A program made the translations under genes and the position numbers. Below are positions 1-4,979 of a DNA stretch of 10,683 bases, in pieces. Source of the stretch: Pseudomonadota bacterium (lineage in GTDB: Bacteria; Pseudomonadota; Alphaproteobacteria; Micropepsales; Micropepsaceae); NCBI GenBank assembly GCA_023427355.1, contig JAEZBK010000292.1, positions 1 through 10,683 on the forward strand, in the 5' to 3' direction. Under the pieces are notes generated by a model. That model ran no database searches and was not told the origin of the DNA. It was given only the letters and a program-made list of their open reading frames with translations. Within the stretch, counting starts at the first letter, position 1, and the number at the start of each line of letters is the position of its first letter.

Positions 1-1
1 C

Positions 2-1000
2 CGTGGCGTGGTGGCGATGCGCGCCGGCAACCACGCCCAGGGTGTTGCCTATCATGCCGGCCGCCTCGGCATCCCCGCCACCATCGTCATGCCGGTGACC
101 ACGCCCTTCAACAAGATTCGCCATACCCGCGATTTCGGCGCCATGGTCCTGGTGGAGGGCCGCGACCTGAACGAGTCCACCGAAATCGCGCGTGCCTTGG
201 AAAAAGAGAAAAACCTCACCTTCGTGCATCCTTTCGATGATGCGCATGTCATGGCCGGGCAGGGCACCGTCGGGCTGGAGATGATGGAGGATTTTCCGGA
301 CCTTGACGCCATCATCGTGCCGGTGGGCGGCGGCGGTCTTATCTCCGGCATCGCCGTGGCGGCAAAGGCATTGAACCCGGGCATCGAAATCTTCGGCGTG
401 CAGAGCGAACTCTATCCTGCCATGCGGGCGCTTTTGCACGGCCAGCCGCTTCCGCACCCCGGCATGGTGCAGACCGTCGCAGAAGGCATCGCGGTCAAGG
501 CGCCCGGCATGCTGACCGGCGCCATCGTCAGGGAGCTTGTGACCGATATCCTGATCGCGCCCGAGGCCGGCATCGAGCATGCCCTGGCGCTGCTGCTGGA
601 AATCGAGAAGACGCTGGTCGAAGGGGCGGCCTCCGCCGCGCTGGCGGCCTTGCTGGCGCACCGGGACCGTTTCGCGGGCAAGACGGTGGGGCTGGTGATG
701 TCCGGCGGCAATATAGACATGCGCCTTTTGTCCAACCTGATCCTGCGCGAGCTGGCGCGCGAGGGCCGCATCCTCTCCCTGACCGTGGAACTCGAGGATC
801 GCCCCGGCCAGCTTGCGGGCGTCGCCAGGGTGGTGGGCGAGGCAGGCGGCAATATCCTCGAGGTCAACCACAATCGCATGATGACCGGCACGCCGCTCAA
901 GTCCGCCAGCCTCAGCCTGGTGATTGAGGCGCGCGACACCGCCCATGCCGACGAAATCCGCCAAAGGCTGGCAGGCGGCGGATTCAAGCTGGCCACCTGA
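2..1000 (+). CDS. ilvA: Threonine ammonia-lyase with C-terminal ACT domain (5' end cut off by window)
   Basis: PLP-dependent enzyme that deaminates L-threonine to 2-oxobutanoate, feeding isoleucine synthesis or threonine breakdown; cytoplasmic. The frame is open to the window edge and 332 residues are visible. Roughly 70 N-terminal residues of the family are missing, including the PLP-binding lysine. Visible marks are the AGNHAQG cofactor loop (residues 8-14), the VPVGGGGL phosphate-binding glycine loop (about 106-113), the EGAASA segment near 207 and SGGN at 234-237. An ACT domain follows from about 256 (LTVELEDRPGQLAGVARVV) to the end. The length and single ACT domain fit the shorter TdcB/IlvA-like class, not the long two-ACT biosynthetic form. 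ACT domains in this family usually bind amino-acid effectors. The residue before AGNHAQG is Arg where Ser is usual (see findings). A strong hairpin follows the stop. A catabolic role (tdcB) cannot be excluded. Confidence 0.93.
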   Translation, partial: RGVVAMRAGNHAQGVAYHAGRLGIPATIVMPVTTPFNKIRHTRDFGAMVLVEGRDLNESTEIARALEKEKNLTFVHPFDDAHVMAGQGTVGLEMMEDFPDLDAIIVPVGGGGLISGIAVAAKALNPGIEIFGVQSELYPAMRALLHGQPLPHPGMVQTVAEGIAVKAPGMLTGAIVRELVTDILIAPEAGIEHALALLLEIEKTLVEGAASAALAALLAHRDRFAGKTVGLVMSGGNIDMRLLSNLILRELAREGRILSLTVELEDRPGQLAGVARVVGEAGGNILEVNHNRMMTGTPLKSASLSLVIEARDTAHADEIRQRLAGGGFKLAT

Positions 1001-1002
1001 GG

Positions 1003-1030
1003 AACGGTGCGCCGCCCGCACCGTTGTGTT
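1003..1030 (+). terminator. Hairpin terminator after the threonine ammonia-lyase gene
   Basis: A perfect 9-bp inverted repeat, AACGGTGCG (1003-1011) and CGCACCGTT (1017-1025), with a 5-nt loop CCGCC, starts three bases after the stop codon. It is followed by GTGTT, only a weak T-tract. The position and perfect stem suit an intrinsic terminator; the poor T-run means it could instead be a transcript-end-stabilising hairpin. Confidence 0.68.
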
Positions 1031-1042
1031 CCTGGAACAATC

Positions 1043-1046
1043 AGGA
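1043..1046 (+). promoter_or_regulatory. Ribosome binding site fixing the start at 1054
   Basis: AGGA lies 7 bases before the ATG at 1054. It supports that start over the upstream TTG at 1024, which falls inside the right arm of the terminator hairpin. Confidence 0.6.
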
Positions 1047-1053
1047 ATGCACC

Positions 1054-1524
1054 ATGGCCAAGAGCGCGCCGGAACATGTCTGGGACATGATCGAGGATAT
1101 TCACTTTGCCCTGCTGGTCACCAAGGCGGGTGACCGGCTGGATGCCCGGCCCATGGCCGCCACGGCCCGGCAGGGGGAGGGCCGCATCTACATCATGGCC
1201 AACAAGGGCGAGGATTCCGACGAACAGATCCAGAATGATTCCGAGGTAATCCTGTCCTTCCAGAAGGGTGCCGACCATGTGGTGGTGCACGGAAAGGCGG
1301 TTGCGTCGAATGACCGGGCCAAGATCGCGGACCTCTGGACGCCTTTTGCCAAGGCCTGGTGGGATGGCCCCGACGATCCGCGCATCCGGCTGATCGTGGT
1401 CACACCTGGCCGTGCCGAATATTGGGAAAGCCCCGGCAAGGTCGTGGCTTATGCCGACATGCTATTGTCGGCCGCCACGGGAAAACGCCCCAGCACCGGG
1501 GATCATGGCTCGGTGCGTCTCTGA
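1054..1524 (+). CDS. Pyridoxamine 5'-phosphate oxidase superfamily protein (general stress protein 26-like)
   Basis: Predicted 156-residue split-barrel flavin-binding protein. Members of this general-stress branch bind FMN/FAD or related cofactors and are not true PdxH enzymes; the substrate here is unknown. What is visible: an N-terminal helix (HVWDMIEDI, 8-16), a strand with the LDARPMAA segment (29-36), IYIMANKGED (45-54), DSEVILSFQ (62-70), a helix with WTPFAKAWWDGPDDPR (95-110), and a closing strand with TPGRAEYWES (117-126). The WWDGPDDPRIRLI and AEYWES blocks are typical of this branch. The start at 1054 has AGGA 7 bases upstream. The gene lies 53 bp beyond the threonine ammonia-lyase stop with a terminator between, so it is probably transcribed separately. 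No promoter could be picked out in that short gap. The protein is expected to be cytoplasmic. Confidence 0.85.
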   Translation: MAKSAPEHVWDMIEDIHFALLVTKAGDRLDARPMAATARQGEGRIYIMANKGEDSDEQIQNDSEVILSFQKGADHVVVHGKAVASNDRAKIADLWTPFAKAWWDGPDDPRIRLIVVTPGRAEYWESPGKVVAYADMLLSAATGKRPSTGDHGSVRL

Positions 1525-1532
1525 CGCTCTGT

Positions 1533-1536
1533 GGAG
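1533..1536 (+). promoter_or_regulatory. GGAG ribosome binding site before a cluster of three ATGs
   Basis: GGAG is 4, 7 and 11 bases from the ATGs at 1541, 1544 and 1548. The best-spaced ATG (1544) opens only a 6-codon frame, so the assignment of this site to the gene at 1548 is ambiguous. Confidence 0.4.
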
Positions 1537-1547
1537 ATTAATGATGA

Positions 1548-1793
1548 ATGCAATCGCCGCTTAAGGTTCCACCCAGGCCTGTCCCATATTGGGACATGTT
1601 CAAAAGCGTGGCCCAACTGACCGGAATGCTGGTGACGGTAATCGTCACCTTCGGCACCGATCTGGATGCGGTGTATTCCGTGCCCATGGGCATTGCCGCG
1701 GGGGCCTTGGCGCTGTTCTTCGTTTCGATGTCCGAAGCGCGGGAAAGTTTTCGCAGAATGGCCGACGCGGTCCTTCCAGACCGTCGGCGCTGA
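1548..1793 (+). CDS. Small two-helix membrane protein, unknown function
   Basis: 81 residues, not recognised as a named family. The N-terminus is proline-rich (SPLKVPPRPVPYW, 3-15). Two hydrophobic segments follow, about 20-37 (VAQLTGMLVTVIVTFG) and 43-60 (YSVPMGIAAGALALFFVS), then a charged tail ending PDRRR. This suggests a small inner-membrane protein with a basic, probably cytoplasmic, C-terminus. The start is uncertain. A stop codon at 1545-1547 sits directly before the ATG at 1548, which is therefore the first possible start in frame. The ATG at 1596 (MFKSVAQ) would give a 65-residue protein that keeps both helices and loses the proline-rich part. It lies 23 bp after the FMN-binding protein gene, is likely co-transcribed with it, and converges on motA. 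Hydrophobic pattern and codon use argue that it is real. Confidence 0.6.
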   Translation: MQSPLKVPPRPVPYWDMFKSVAQLTGMLVTVIVTFGTDLDAVYSVPMGIAAGALALFFVSMSEARESFRRMADAVLPDRRR

Positions 1794-1819
1794 TCCTTCC
1801 CGCCTTCGTCGATCCGTCC

Positions 1820-2692
1820 TTACCCATTATCCGGCGGGATGGCGGAAATCGCCGCTTCCATTTCCTGGAAGCTGGGCTGGTACTCACTGGGCACGCTGCC
1901 GCGTCCGATTTCCACCGACACCTGTGCGGCATTGCCATGCAGGTGCGCCACCAGGATGTCCCGGATGACGTGATAGAACAGCGCATCCTCGTCGATGATC
2001 GCCTTCAGCCGCGTGCCCAGGGGGCCCACAACGCCATAGGCCAGGAACACGCCCAGGAAGGTGCCGCCCAGCGCCGAGCCGATCATGCCGCCCAGAACTT
2101 CCGGCGGCTCGCTGATCGCGCCCATGGTCTTGATGACGCCCAGCACGGCGGCGACGATGCCCAATGCAGGCAGGCCGTCGGCCATGGCCTGCAACGCGTT
2201 GGCGGGCACCAGCGCTTCATGGTGGTGCTTCTCGAGCTGTTTCTCCATCATCGTCTCGACCTGGTGGGGGTCTTCCAGGCTCATGGTCATCATGCGCAGC
2301 GTGTCGCAGATGAAGTCGAGCGCGAAATGGTCTTTGCAGATCTTGGGATAGCGCTTGAAGATCGAGCTTTCGGACGGCTTTTCGATATGCGCTTCCAGGG
2401 CAATGAGGCCCTTTGACTTCATTGTCTTGGTCAGCAGGAAAAGCAGGCACAAAAGGTCGGTATAATCCTTGGGCTTCCAGCTTGGGCCCGAGATCACCTT
2501 GCCCAGCGAACCGAATATCTTTTTGAGATTGTACATCGAGCCGCCGATCAGCATGGCGGCGATGGCGGCGCCGAAGATGGTCGCCAGCTCGTGTGGTGCG
2601 GCGTGCATGACCACGTCCATGGCGCCGCCCGTGGCGATATAGACGCCAAAGACGCAGATAAAGAGAAAGACGAGACCGCCGATCTGAAGCAT
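1820..2692 (-). CDS. motA: Flagellar motor stator protein MotA
   Basis: Inner-membrane subunit of the flagellar stator, which with MotB conducts ions and turns the rotor through contacts with FliG. It has 290 residues, the normal family length. Four hydrophobic segments lie at about 4-22, 36-53, 166-190 and 203-225, with a large cytoplasmic loop between helices 2 and 3. Aligning by eye to E. coli MotA, the channel prolines P173 and P222 match P175 (GLPALGIVAAVLGV) and P224 (AYGVVGPLGTRL). The FliG-contact residue E98 matches E100 in KSKGLIALEAHIE, while R90 is replaced by K92. There is no clear Shine-Dalgarno before the ATG, but it gives the standard MLQIGG start. No motB lies downstream, where the next gene is convergent. 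The HPt and receiver genes lie upstream on the same strand after an 89-bp gap. Confidence 0.96.
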   Translation of the reverse strand: MLQIGGLVFLFICVFGVYIATGGAMDVVMHAAPHELATIFGAAIAAMLIGGSMYNLKKIFGSLGKVISGPSWKPKDYTDLLCLLFLLTKTMKSKGLIALEAHIEKPSESSIFKRYPKICKDHFALDFICDTLRMMTMSLEDPHQVETMMEKQLEKHHHEALVPANALQAMADGLPALGIVAAVLGVIKTMGAISEPPEVLGGMIGSALGGTFLGVFLAYGVVGPLGTRLKAIIDEDALFYHVIRDILVAHLHGNAAQVSVEIGRGSVPSEYQPSFQEMEAAISAIPPDNG

Positions 2693-2781
2693 GGAATGAA
2701 GCGCCCGGGATTTGAGCGTTCAGTATTAACGACAGGGCTTAATGCAGCGTGAATTCCCGCGTCCGGCCGCGCTGTCGCGGG
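2693..2781 (-). promoter_or_regulatory. Leader/promoter region of motA
   Basis: 89 bp between the HPt-like gene and motA. It is AT-richer around 2720-2745 and contains two TTAA tetramers (2726-2729, 2739-2742), with two more just inside the HPt gene end (2782-2785, 2792-2795). No convincing -35/-10 or sigma-54 element was found. A separate motA promoter is plausible but is inferred from the gap and base composition only. Confidence 0.3.
2756..2781 (-). terminator. Hairpin directly after the HPt-like gene
   Basis: On the - strand, CCCGCG immediately follows the TAA stop and pairs with CGCGGG after a 14-nt GC-rich loop. There is no T-tract (AATTC follows), so this is a weak terminator or attenuator candidate between the signalling genes and motA. 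Confidence 0.3.
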
Positions 2782-3255
2782 TTAACGGGCCTTAACTTCG
2801 GCCAGCTTGCGGGCCGCCAGCGCGGCCAGCTCGCTCGCCACCGTGCTGCTGGTCTGGGTCTCCCGGCCGCTGTCGCGGGCGCTGCGGCCCACCGCGCTGA
2901 CATAAAGCGCCACGACGGCGCCATCGGGAACGATCTTCGCCGTCCCGCAATCCTCCAGGTACAGGCACAGTCCATCGGCAATGCGCGCCGTGGCCGGCAA
3001 CCCCGCCGTGTCGGCGAAACCCTTGATCTCATGCGCCTTGTCCGAAATGACGGCCAGGTCATGTCCGGCATTTTCCAGTTGTTCGACATAGGAGAGGATC
3101 GCGCCGCGCAGGGTCTCCGCGCTGTCCTCGATCACGCGGTTCGCCTTCACCTCGGTGGCTGCGCTGCGCAGCGCCGCCGAAAATAGCTGGGCCTGGGCCT
3201 TGCTCACCATCTGGGGATAGGCGTCGGGAGCAATCATCTGCGCCGTCTTCTTCAT
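2782..3255 (-). CDS. Histidine phosphotransfer (HPt)-like protein
   Basis: 157 residues, predicted all-helical and cytoplasmic. The core AHEIKGFADTAGLPATARIA (74-93) matches the HPt signature HxxKG, with His75 as the expected phosphorylated residue and K78-G79 behind it. The helix after it (DGLCLYLEDC) matches the usual L-x-x-LE pattern. The N-terminal third and the Ala-rich C-terminal helix (SELAALAARKLAEVKAR) fall outside the core. HPt proteins relay phosphate between receiver domains; here the obvious partner is the receiver protein encoded just upstream. The stop of that gene and this start overlap by one base (TGATG), implying translational coupling. A GTG at 3258 would add one residue. 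No histidine kinase is encoded in the window. The family call rests on one motif, so a non-phosphorylated HPt-fold protein is possible. Confidence 0.7.
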   Translation of the reverse strand: MKKTAQMIAPDAYPQMVSKAQAQLFSAALRSAATEVKANRVIEDSAETLRGAILSYVEQLENAGHDLAVISDKAHEIKGFADTAGLPATARIADGLCLYLEDCGTAKIVPDGAVVALYVSAVGRSARDSGRETQTSSTVASELAALAARKLAEVKAR

Positions 3256-3764
3256 CACTGAACCCCGACATCCTTGAAATCATCATGACGCCGCCAGGGC
3301 CCGGCATAGGACTCCACAGTCCGGCGGCGCCGGTCAGGCCCGAAATAATCCTCGGCGCGAACGAAAGCGCGCGGCCGTTCCACGATCTCCGCGATGCGGG
3401 CATAGAGGTTGCGGGCGGTGATCGGCTTGGCCAGGAACTCCGTCACGCCGGCATCGCGCGCTTCCTCCACCTTGTGCTTCTCGGTATGGCCCGTGATCAT
3501 GATGATCGGTACGAAGGGGTTGGGGCTGGTCTCATGGGTGCGGACATGCCGGGTGAATTCAATGCCGTCCATCGGCGCCATCGCCATGTCGGACAGGATC
3601 AGGTCGCATTTGCGTTCGCGCAGCACCGTGATCGCGGCGCTGCCGTTTCCGGCTTCGGCCACATCGCGGATGCCTGCCGTGTTCAGCAGCTCGCGCAAAA
3701 GCACGCGCATGTGCGCATTGTCTTCCACGATCAGTGCTTTGAGCGTATCGAATGCCCCGGACAT
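3255..3764 (-). CDS. CheY-like response regulator receiver protein with basic C-terminal tail
   Basis: 169 residues: one receiver domain (about 8-130) plus a 40-residue tail with no recognisable DNA-binding or enzymatic domain. The phosphorylation site is complete: acidic pocket E14-D15, phosphoacceptor D59 (CDLILSDMAMAPMDG), T91 (IIMITGHT) and K113 (FLAKPIT). The tail carries YFGPDRRRR (140-148), which I recognise from alphaproteobacterial receiver proteins; its role is unclear. It probably acts through protein-protein contacts, as CheY does, or as a shuttle to the HPt-like protein that follows. The location upstream of motA suggests a motility role, but that is inference. The ATG at 3764 is preceded by two AGGA copies; the upstream one, 9 bases away, is the better spaced. 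Confidence 0.9.
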   Translation of the reverse strand: MSGAFDTLKALIVEDNAHMRVLLRELLNTAGIRDVAEAGNGSAAITVLRERKCDLILSDMAMAPMDGIEFTRHVRTHETSPNPFVPIIMITGHTEKHKVEEARDAGVTEFLAKPITARNLYARIAEIVERPRAFVRAEDYFGPDRRRRTVESYAGPWRRHDDFKDVGVQ

Positions 3765-3887
3765 GTCCTGCGGTCCTGTTACACAACACTGTCCGCCGGC
3801 TTGTCGGGGCAGCGGTCCCCGTCTGGCAAATCCTAGAGAGACAGGGTTATTTATCTGTTACGAACGCAGCGAGGCGCCGGTAACCCC
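3765..3887. promoter_or_regulatory. Divergent promoter region between receiver gene and NUDIX gene
   Basis: 123 bp between divergent starts, containing the AT-rich island GGTTATTTATCTGTTA (3845-3860) in otherwise GC-rich DNA. For the + strand, CTGGCA (3823-3828) and TTATTT (3847-3852) are 18 bp apart, a poor sigma-70-like pair. A 5-bp inverted repeat CGGGG/CCCCG (3805-3809/3817-3821) lies in the presumed leader of the receiver gene. Divergent gene order makes promoters here almost necessary, but the exact elements are uncertain. Confidence 0.4.
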
Positions 3888-4343
3888 TTGGCAAGATTTC
3901 TCTCCCGGCTGGGCGAAGCCCTGTTCCTTTCGGTGAAATCCCTGCTGCAGTGGCAGGTGCTGGGCGCCAACGCCGTGGTTTTAGACCAGGCGGGCCGGGT
4001 GCTGCTGGTGCGGCACCGCTACCAGAAAGGTTGGCGCCTCCCAGGCGGTGGGGTGGATATTGGCGAGACGCCGGAAACGACCTTGCGCCGCGAGCTGGCG
4101 GAAGAGCTCGGGCTCGGTGGCGGCCGCTATGCGTTTCTGGGCATCTTCACCCGGCGGCTTTTCTGGCTGGGCCACACAGTGGTGCTGTTTCGCGTGGACG
4201 CCATGACCGGCCAGGTCACACCGAACTGGGAAATTTCCGAAACCTTCTGGGCCGATCCGGCTGCCCCGCCCCAAGGCACAACACCCGCTACGGCCCGGCG
4301 GCTGGCCGAACTGCGCGGCGCGCCGGTTTCGCATGCGTGGTAA
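3888..4343 (+). CDS. NUDIX hydrolase
   Basis: Cleaves a nucleoside diphosphate linked to another group; the substrate cannot be told from the sequence. The NUDIX box is complete, G-x5-E-x7-RELxEELGL at residues 54-76, with the metal-binding REL-AEE core at 68-73. The strand before it (VVLDQAGRVLLVRHRYQKGWRLPGG) is typical of the fold. The protein has 151 residues, a normal size for a single NUDIX domain, and no signal peptide. The start is doubtful. The frame is open back to a TAG at 3834-3836 with no ATG, so the choice is TTG at 3888, CTG at 3855 or GTG at 3933. TTG 3888 gives an N-terminal helix like that of relatives, but its nearest GAGG (3871-3874) is 13 bases away. A GNAT gene follows 39 bp later, probably in one transcript. 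Confidence 0.9.
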   Translation: MARFLSRLGEALFLSVKSLLQWQVLGANAVVLDQAGRVLLVRHRYQKGWRLPGGGVDIGETPETTLRRELAEELGLGGGRYAFLGIFTRRLFWLGHTVVLFRVDAMTGQVTPNWEISETFWADPAAPPQGTTPATARRLAELRGAPVSHAW

Positions 4344-4354
4344 TTCTTGCCTTT

Positions 4355-4378
4355 GCCCCGCATCTGCCTTAGCGGGGC
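4355..4378 (+). promoter_or_regulatory. Hairpin overlapping the ribosome binding site of the GNAT gene
   Basis: A perfect 7-bp inverted repeat, GCCCCGC (4355-4361) and GCGGGGC (4372-4378), with a 10-nt loop. The right arm contains the purine-rich GCGGGGCGG that is the only ribosome binding site candidate for the ATG at 4383. It may limit translation of that gene or act as a weak terminator for the NUDIX gene; no T-tract follows. Confidence 0.45.
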
Positions 4379-4382
4379 GGCC

Positions 4383-4934
4383 ATGACTGCGCCCGTCCCC
4401 TCGCAAGCCTGGATCATCAGGCCTGAAACGCCCGCCGACGGGGCTGCGGTGGAGGCGTTGAACGATGCCGGTTTCGGTCCGGGCCGTTTCGCAAAGTCGG
4501 CCTACCGGCTGCGTGAAGGCGTGGCGCCGGTCGCGGGCCTCGGCTTTGTCGCCGCACAAGACCATGAACTCCTGGGTTCGGTCCGTTTCTGGCCTGTCAG
4601 CGTGGGCGGGCACGAGGAATTGCTGCTGGGTCCGCTCGCCGTGCGCGGCGACCAGCGCGGTCGCGGCATCGGCATCGCGCTGATGCAGGCGGGAATTGAA
4701 GCCGCCCGGCAGGGGCCATGGCGCGGCATCCTGCTGGTGGGTGACGAGCCTTACTATGCCAAGGTCGGCTTCTCGCGCCTGCCGCCGGGTCGCGTGCGGT
4801 TTCCCGGGCCGGTGGATGAGCGTCGCGTGCTGGGCCTGTCGCTCAAGGGCGGCGAGATGCTCACCGTCTCCGGCCAGATCCGCCGGGCGGGGCTTGATGA
4901 CCCGAACTGCGCCGATGGCGCTGCATTGGGCTAA
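4383..4934 (+). CDS. GNAT family N-acetyltransferase (YhbS-like)
   Basis: 183 residues with the GCN5-related fold. Acetyl-CoA binding motif A is seen as LGPLAVRGDQRGRGIGIALM (82-101), with R-x-x-G-x-G at 92-97. Motif B follows as ILLVGDEPYYAKVGFSRL (116-133), where the conserved Tyr-x-x-x-GF element (YAKVGF) marks the acceptor side. The ending, FPGPVDERRVLGLSLKGGEM, resembles the YhbS group (COG3153), whose members acetylate small molecules, proteins or tRNA-like targets; this one's substrate is unknown. The ATG at 4383 was chosen over the TTG at 4347 because it has a purine-rich stretch 5 bases upstream and begins just before the first strand of the fold (WIIRPETPAD). It is downstream of the NUDIX gene and ends 45 bp from the convergent VWA operon; no strong terminator is visible in that gap. 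Confidence 0.9.
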   Translation: MTAPVPSQAWIIRPETPADGAAVEALNDAGFGPGRFAKSAYRLREGVAPVAGLGFVAAQDHELLGSVRFWPVSVGGHEELLLGPLAVRGDQRGRGIGIALMQAGIEAARQGPWRGILLVGDEPYYAKVGFSRLPPGRVRFPGPVDERRVLGLSLKGGEMLTVSGQIRRAGLDDPNCADGAALG

Positions 4935-4979
4935 AGCCCCATCACACGCCACGGCCACGGCACGCGCGCCAAGGCTGCT

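Noticed and set aside
1024..1053. An upstream TTG start at 1024 for the FMN-binding protein.
   Set aside because: It lies in the terminator stem, adds residues (CSWNNQECT) unlike the family, and the ATG at 1054 has a good AGGA.
412..1290. A 292-codon - strand frame over the threonine ammonia-lyase and FMN-binding protein genes.
   Set aside because: It is antisense to clear conserved domains, runs through the terminator hairpin, and is rich in Ser/Pro/Arg as expected for a shadow frame.
1589..2416. A 275-codon + strand frame across the motA 3' half.
   Set aside because: Opposite a certain MotA sequence; composition is typical of a reverse-strand shadow.
4928..4939. A small palindrome GGGC-TAAA-GCCC at the end of the GNAT gene as a terminator.
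   Set aside because: Only 4 bp of stem, it contains the stop codon, and no T-tract follows on either strand.
3981..4958. A 325-codon open frame on the - strand spanning both the NUDIX and GNAT genes.
   Set aside because: Low-complexity Arg/Ala/Gln/His composition and no recognisable motif, while both genes opposite have complete family motifs.
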